Assembly: GCA_900548485.1 (NCBI GenBank)
Contig: URKL01000053.1
Coordinates: forward strand, 1-9,610
DNA length: 9,610 nt
Reading direction: 5' to 3'
DNA from: an uncultured Succinatimonas sp.
GTDB lineage: Bacteria; Pseudomonadota; Gammaproteobacteria; Enterobacterales; Succinivibrionaceae
A program made the translations under genes and the position numbers. This document shows positions 8,651 to 9,610 of this stretch, piece after piece. Below the pieces are notes generated by a model. The model saw nothing but the letters and a program-made list of their open reading frames with translations. It was not told the DNA's origin and did not search any database. The stretch's first letter is position 1. Each line of letters starts with the position of its first letter.

Positions 8651-8656
8651 GAGGAG
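8651..8656 (+). promoter_or_regulatory. Shine-Dalgarno site of lpxA, decides GTG start
   Basis: GAGGAG lies 6 nt before the GTG at 8663. The preceding CCTC (8640-8643) can pair with GAGG (8651-8654) across a loop of seven A residues, which would partly mask this site; the stem is only 4 bp and the effect is uncertain. Confidence 0.75.
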
Positions 8657-8662
8657 CCGTTT

Positions 8663-9451
8663 GTGAACGATACAAGCCTTAAGATTGATCCCTCAGCCCG
8701 TATTGGAGATAAAGTCCGATTAGGGGAGCGGGTTGTGATCCGTGAAAATGTGATTATTGAAGGTGAGGTTAGCATCGGCGATGATTGCGTAATTGAGCCT
8801 TTTGTGGTGATCCGTGGTCCATCTGAGATTGGTAAACGCAACCATATTTATCAGTTTTGTTCCATAGGTGAGGCCTGTCAGGATCTCAAATACAAAGGAG
8901 AACCAACTACTCTTACAATTGGCGATGATAACGTAATTCGCGAGCATTGTACTATGCACCGAGGTACAGTTCAGGGCCGAGGAACTACCACTGTTGGTAG
9001 CCATAATTTATTTATGGTCAATACTCACGTTGCTCATGATTGTTTAATTGGTAATCATTGTATTTTTTCAAATAATGCTACCTTAGCAGGTCATGTTACT
9101 ATCGGTGATCATGTAATTTTTGGTGGTTTAGCCGCTATTCATCAATTTGGTCGCGTTGGTTGTCATGCTATGATAGGTGGTATGGCTGCTTTAAATATGG
9201 ATGTCCCTCCTTATGTTATGGCAGCCGGTCATTATGCTAAACCTTTTGGTATTAACAAAGTTGGTTTGCAAAGACGAGGCTTTTCAAAGGAAGCTATTAG
9301 CGCTATTTTTAAGGCCTATGTTATCCTTTATAAGCATCATTTGACTATTGAGGAAGCTATTGAACAAATTGAACCAATAGCAGCTCAATTCCCTGAAGTT
9401 GTACCCTTAGTTGATTTCTTAAAAGAAAGCGGTCGCGGTATTATCCGATAG
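8663..9451 (+). CDS. lpxA: UDP-N-acetylglucosamine 3-O-acyltransferase
   Basis: First step of lipid A synthesis: transfers a 3-hydroxyacyl chain from ACP to the 3-OH of UDP-GlcNAc; a cytoplasmic homotrimer. The 262 residues equal the E. coli length exactly and can be numbered the same way. A left-handed beta-helix of hexapeptide repeats spans about 5-185, and a C-terminal helical domain spans about 195-262 ([11 protein letters not shown] at 202-212). The catalytic H125 (VAHDC), H144 (LAGHV), H160 and Q161 (IHQF) and K76 (DLKYKGEP) are all present. G173, the acyl-chain ruler that allows C14 in E. coli, is kept, although the next residue is Met. Start is GTG at 8663 with GAGGAG upstream, 27 bp after fabZ. 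The stop is 2 bp before lpxB. Confidence 0.98.
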   Translation: MNDTSLKIDPSARIGDKVRLGERVVIRENVIIEGEVSIGDDCVIEPFVVIRGPSEIGKRNHIYQFCSIGEACQDLKYKGEPTTLTIGDDNVIREHCTMHRGTVQGRGTTTVGSHNLFMVNTHVAHDCLIGNHCIFSNNATLAGHVTIGDHVIFGGLAAIHQFGRVGCHAMIGGMAALNMDVPPYVMAAGHYAKPFGINKVGLQRRGFSKEAISAIFKAYVILYKHHLTIEEAIEQIEPIAAQFPEVVPLVDFLKESGRGIIR

Positions 9452-9453
9452 TT

Positions 9454-9610
9454 ATGACCAAAAAAAATCATCCTCATCTATATGCATTGATCGCCGGAGA
9501 AAACTCCGGTGATACCTTAGGTGCAGGGCTTATGAAAGCCTTGCGTCGTCATGACCCACAGGCGCAATTTATCTGTTGCTGGCATCCGCCAGCGTTCTGG
9601 CAAAAGACAT
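9454..9610 (+). CDS. lpxB: Lipid-A-disaccharide synthase, N-terminal fragment (3' end outside window)
   Basis: Expected to join UDP-2,3-diacylglucosamine and lipid X into the beta-1,6 disaccharide core of lipid A, a membrane-associated GT19 enzyme. Only 52 codons are present. The first 40 residues fit LpxB well: YALIAGENSGDTLGAGLMKAL (10-30) contains the family AGExSGD motif at 14-20 and aligns with the E. coli start. From residue 41 the frame reads CCWHPPAFWQKT, unlike the GVAGPRM expected there, while the +1 frame reads VAG from 9575; a two-base loss near 9573/9574 or an end artefact is likely. The ATG lies 2 bp after the lpxA stop with no good ribosome site, so translation probably depends on coupling to lpxA. 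The gene identity is also what the conserved gene order predicts. Confidence 0.85.
   Translation, partial: MTKKNHPHLYALIAGENSGDTLGAGLMKALRRHDPQAQFICCWHPPAFWQKT
9490..9513 (+). repeat. Perfect-type inverted repeat (10-bp stem, AAAA loop) in early lpxB
   Basis: Bases 9490-9499 pair with 9504-9513, with one G-T wobble (9493/9510), around a loop of four A residues. The core is CCGGAG/CTCCGG. It falls on codons 13-20, which encode the conserved AGExSGD motif, so coding constraint explains part of it. No run of T follows, so it is not an intrinsic terminator. Confidence 0.6.

Noticed and set aside
8985..9000. CTACCA/TGGTAG palindrome with a 4-nt loop in lpxA
   Set aside because: A 6-bp AT/GC-mixed stem in the middle of a coding region with no associated start, stop or T-run; likely chance.
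8515..9004. Minus-strand open frames (8515-8841 and 8720-9004) opposite fabZ and lpxA
   Set aside because: They lie entirely opposite well-conserved genes, show no recognisable domain and have no ribosome site; they are antisense shadows.

Overview
The window is one uninterrupted stretch of ten co-directional plus-strand genes: uppS (5' end missing), cdsA, dxr, rseP, bamA, skp, lpxD, fabZ, lpxA and lpxB (3' end missing). This is the classic gammaproteobacterial envelope-biogenesis cluster. Every gene is recognisable from family motifs and near-standard lengths. All neighbouring genes overlap or lie within 30 bp of each other, so I see no gene-free stretch and no RNA gene, mobile element, CRISPR array or convincing internal promoter or terminator.

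The organism is a Gram-negative gammaproteobacterium with a full Raetz-type lipid A pathway and an AT-rich genome (about 40% GC by eye). In E. coli, dxr lies before uppS; here it lies between cdsA and rseP, as in Pseudomonas and, from memory, several other gammaproteobacteria. The proteins are close in length and motif to E. coli's. A host-associated Aeromonadales/Succinivibrionaceae-like bacterium would fit the base composition, but that placement is a guess without a tree.

Layout: positions 1-2776 hold lipid-precursor genes (UppS for the undecaprenyl carrier, CdsA for CDP-diacylglycerol, Dxr for the MEP pathway that feeds UppS). Positions 2776-7112 hold outer-membrane protein assembly and stress sensing (RseP site-2 protease, BamA insertase, Skp chaperone). 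Positions 7112-9610 hold lipid A synthesis (LpxD, LpxA, LpxB) plus FabZ, which competes with LpxA for 3-hydroxyacyl-ACP. Together they coordinate supply of membrane lipid, cell-wall carrier, outer-membrane protein machinery and lipopolysaccharide.

I did not find an undescribed system here. The most unusual point is the last ~40 bases: the lpxB reading frame stops resembling LpxB, which looks like a frameshift or sequence-end artefact. Smaller observations are the GTG starts with strong Shine-Dalgarno sites on fabZ and lpxA, a possible hairpin over the lpxA ribosome site, a strong hairpin in early lpxB, and acyl-chain ruler residues that predict C14 hydroxyacyl lipid A.
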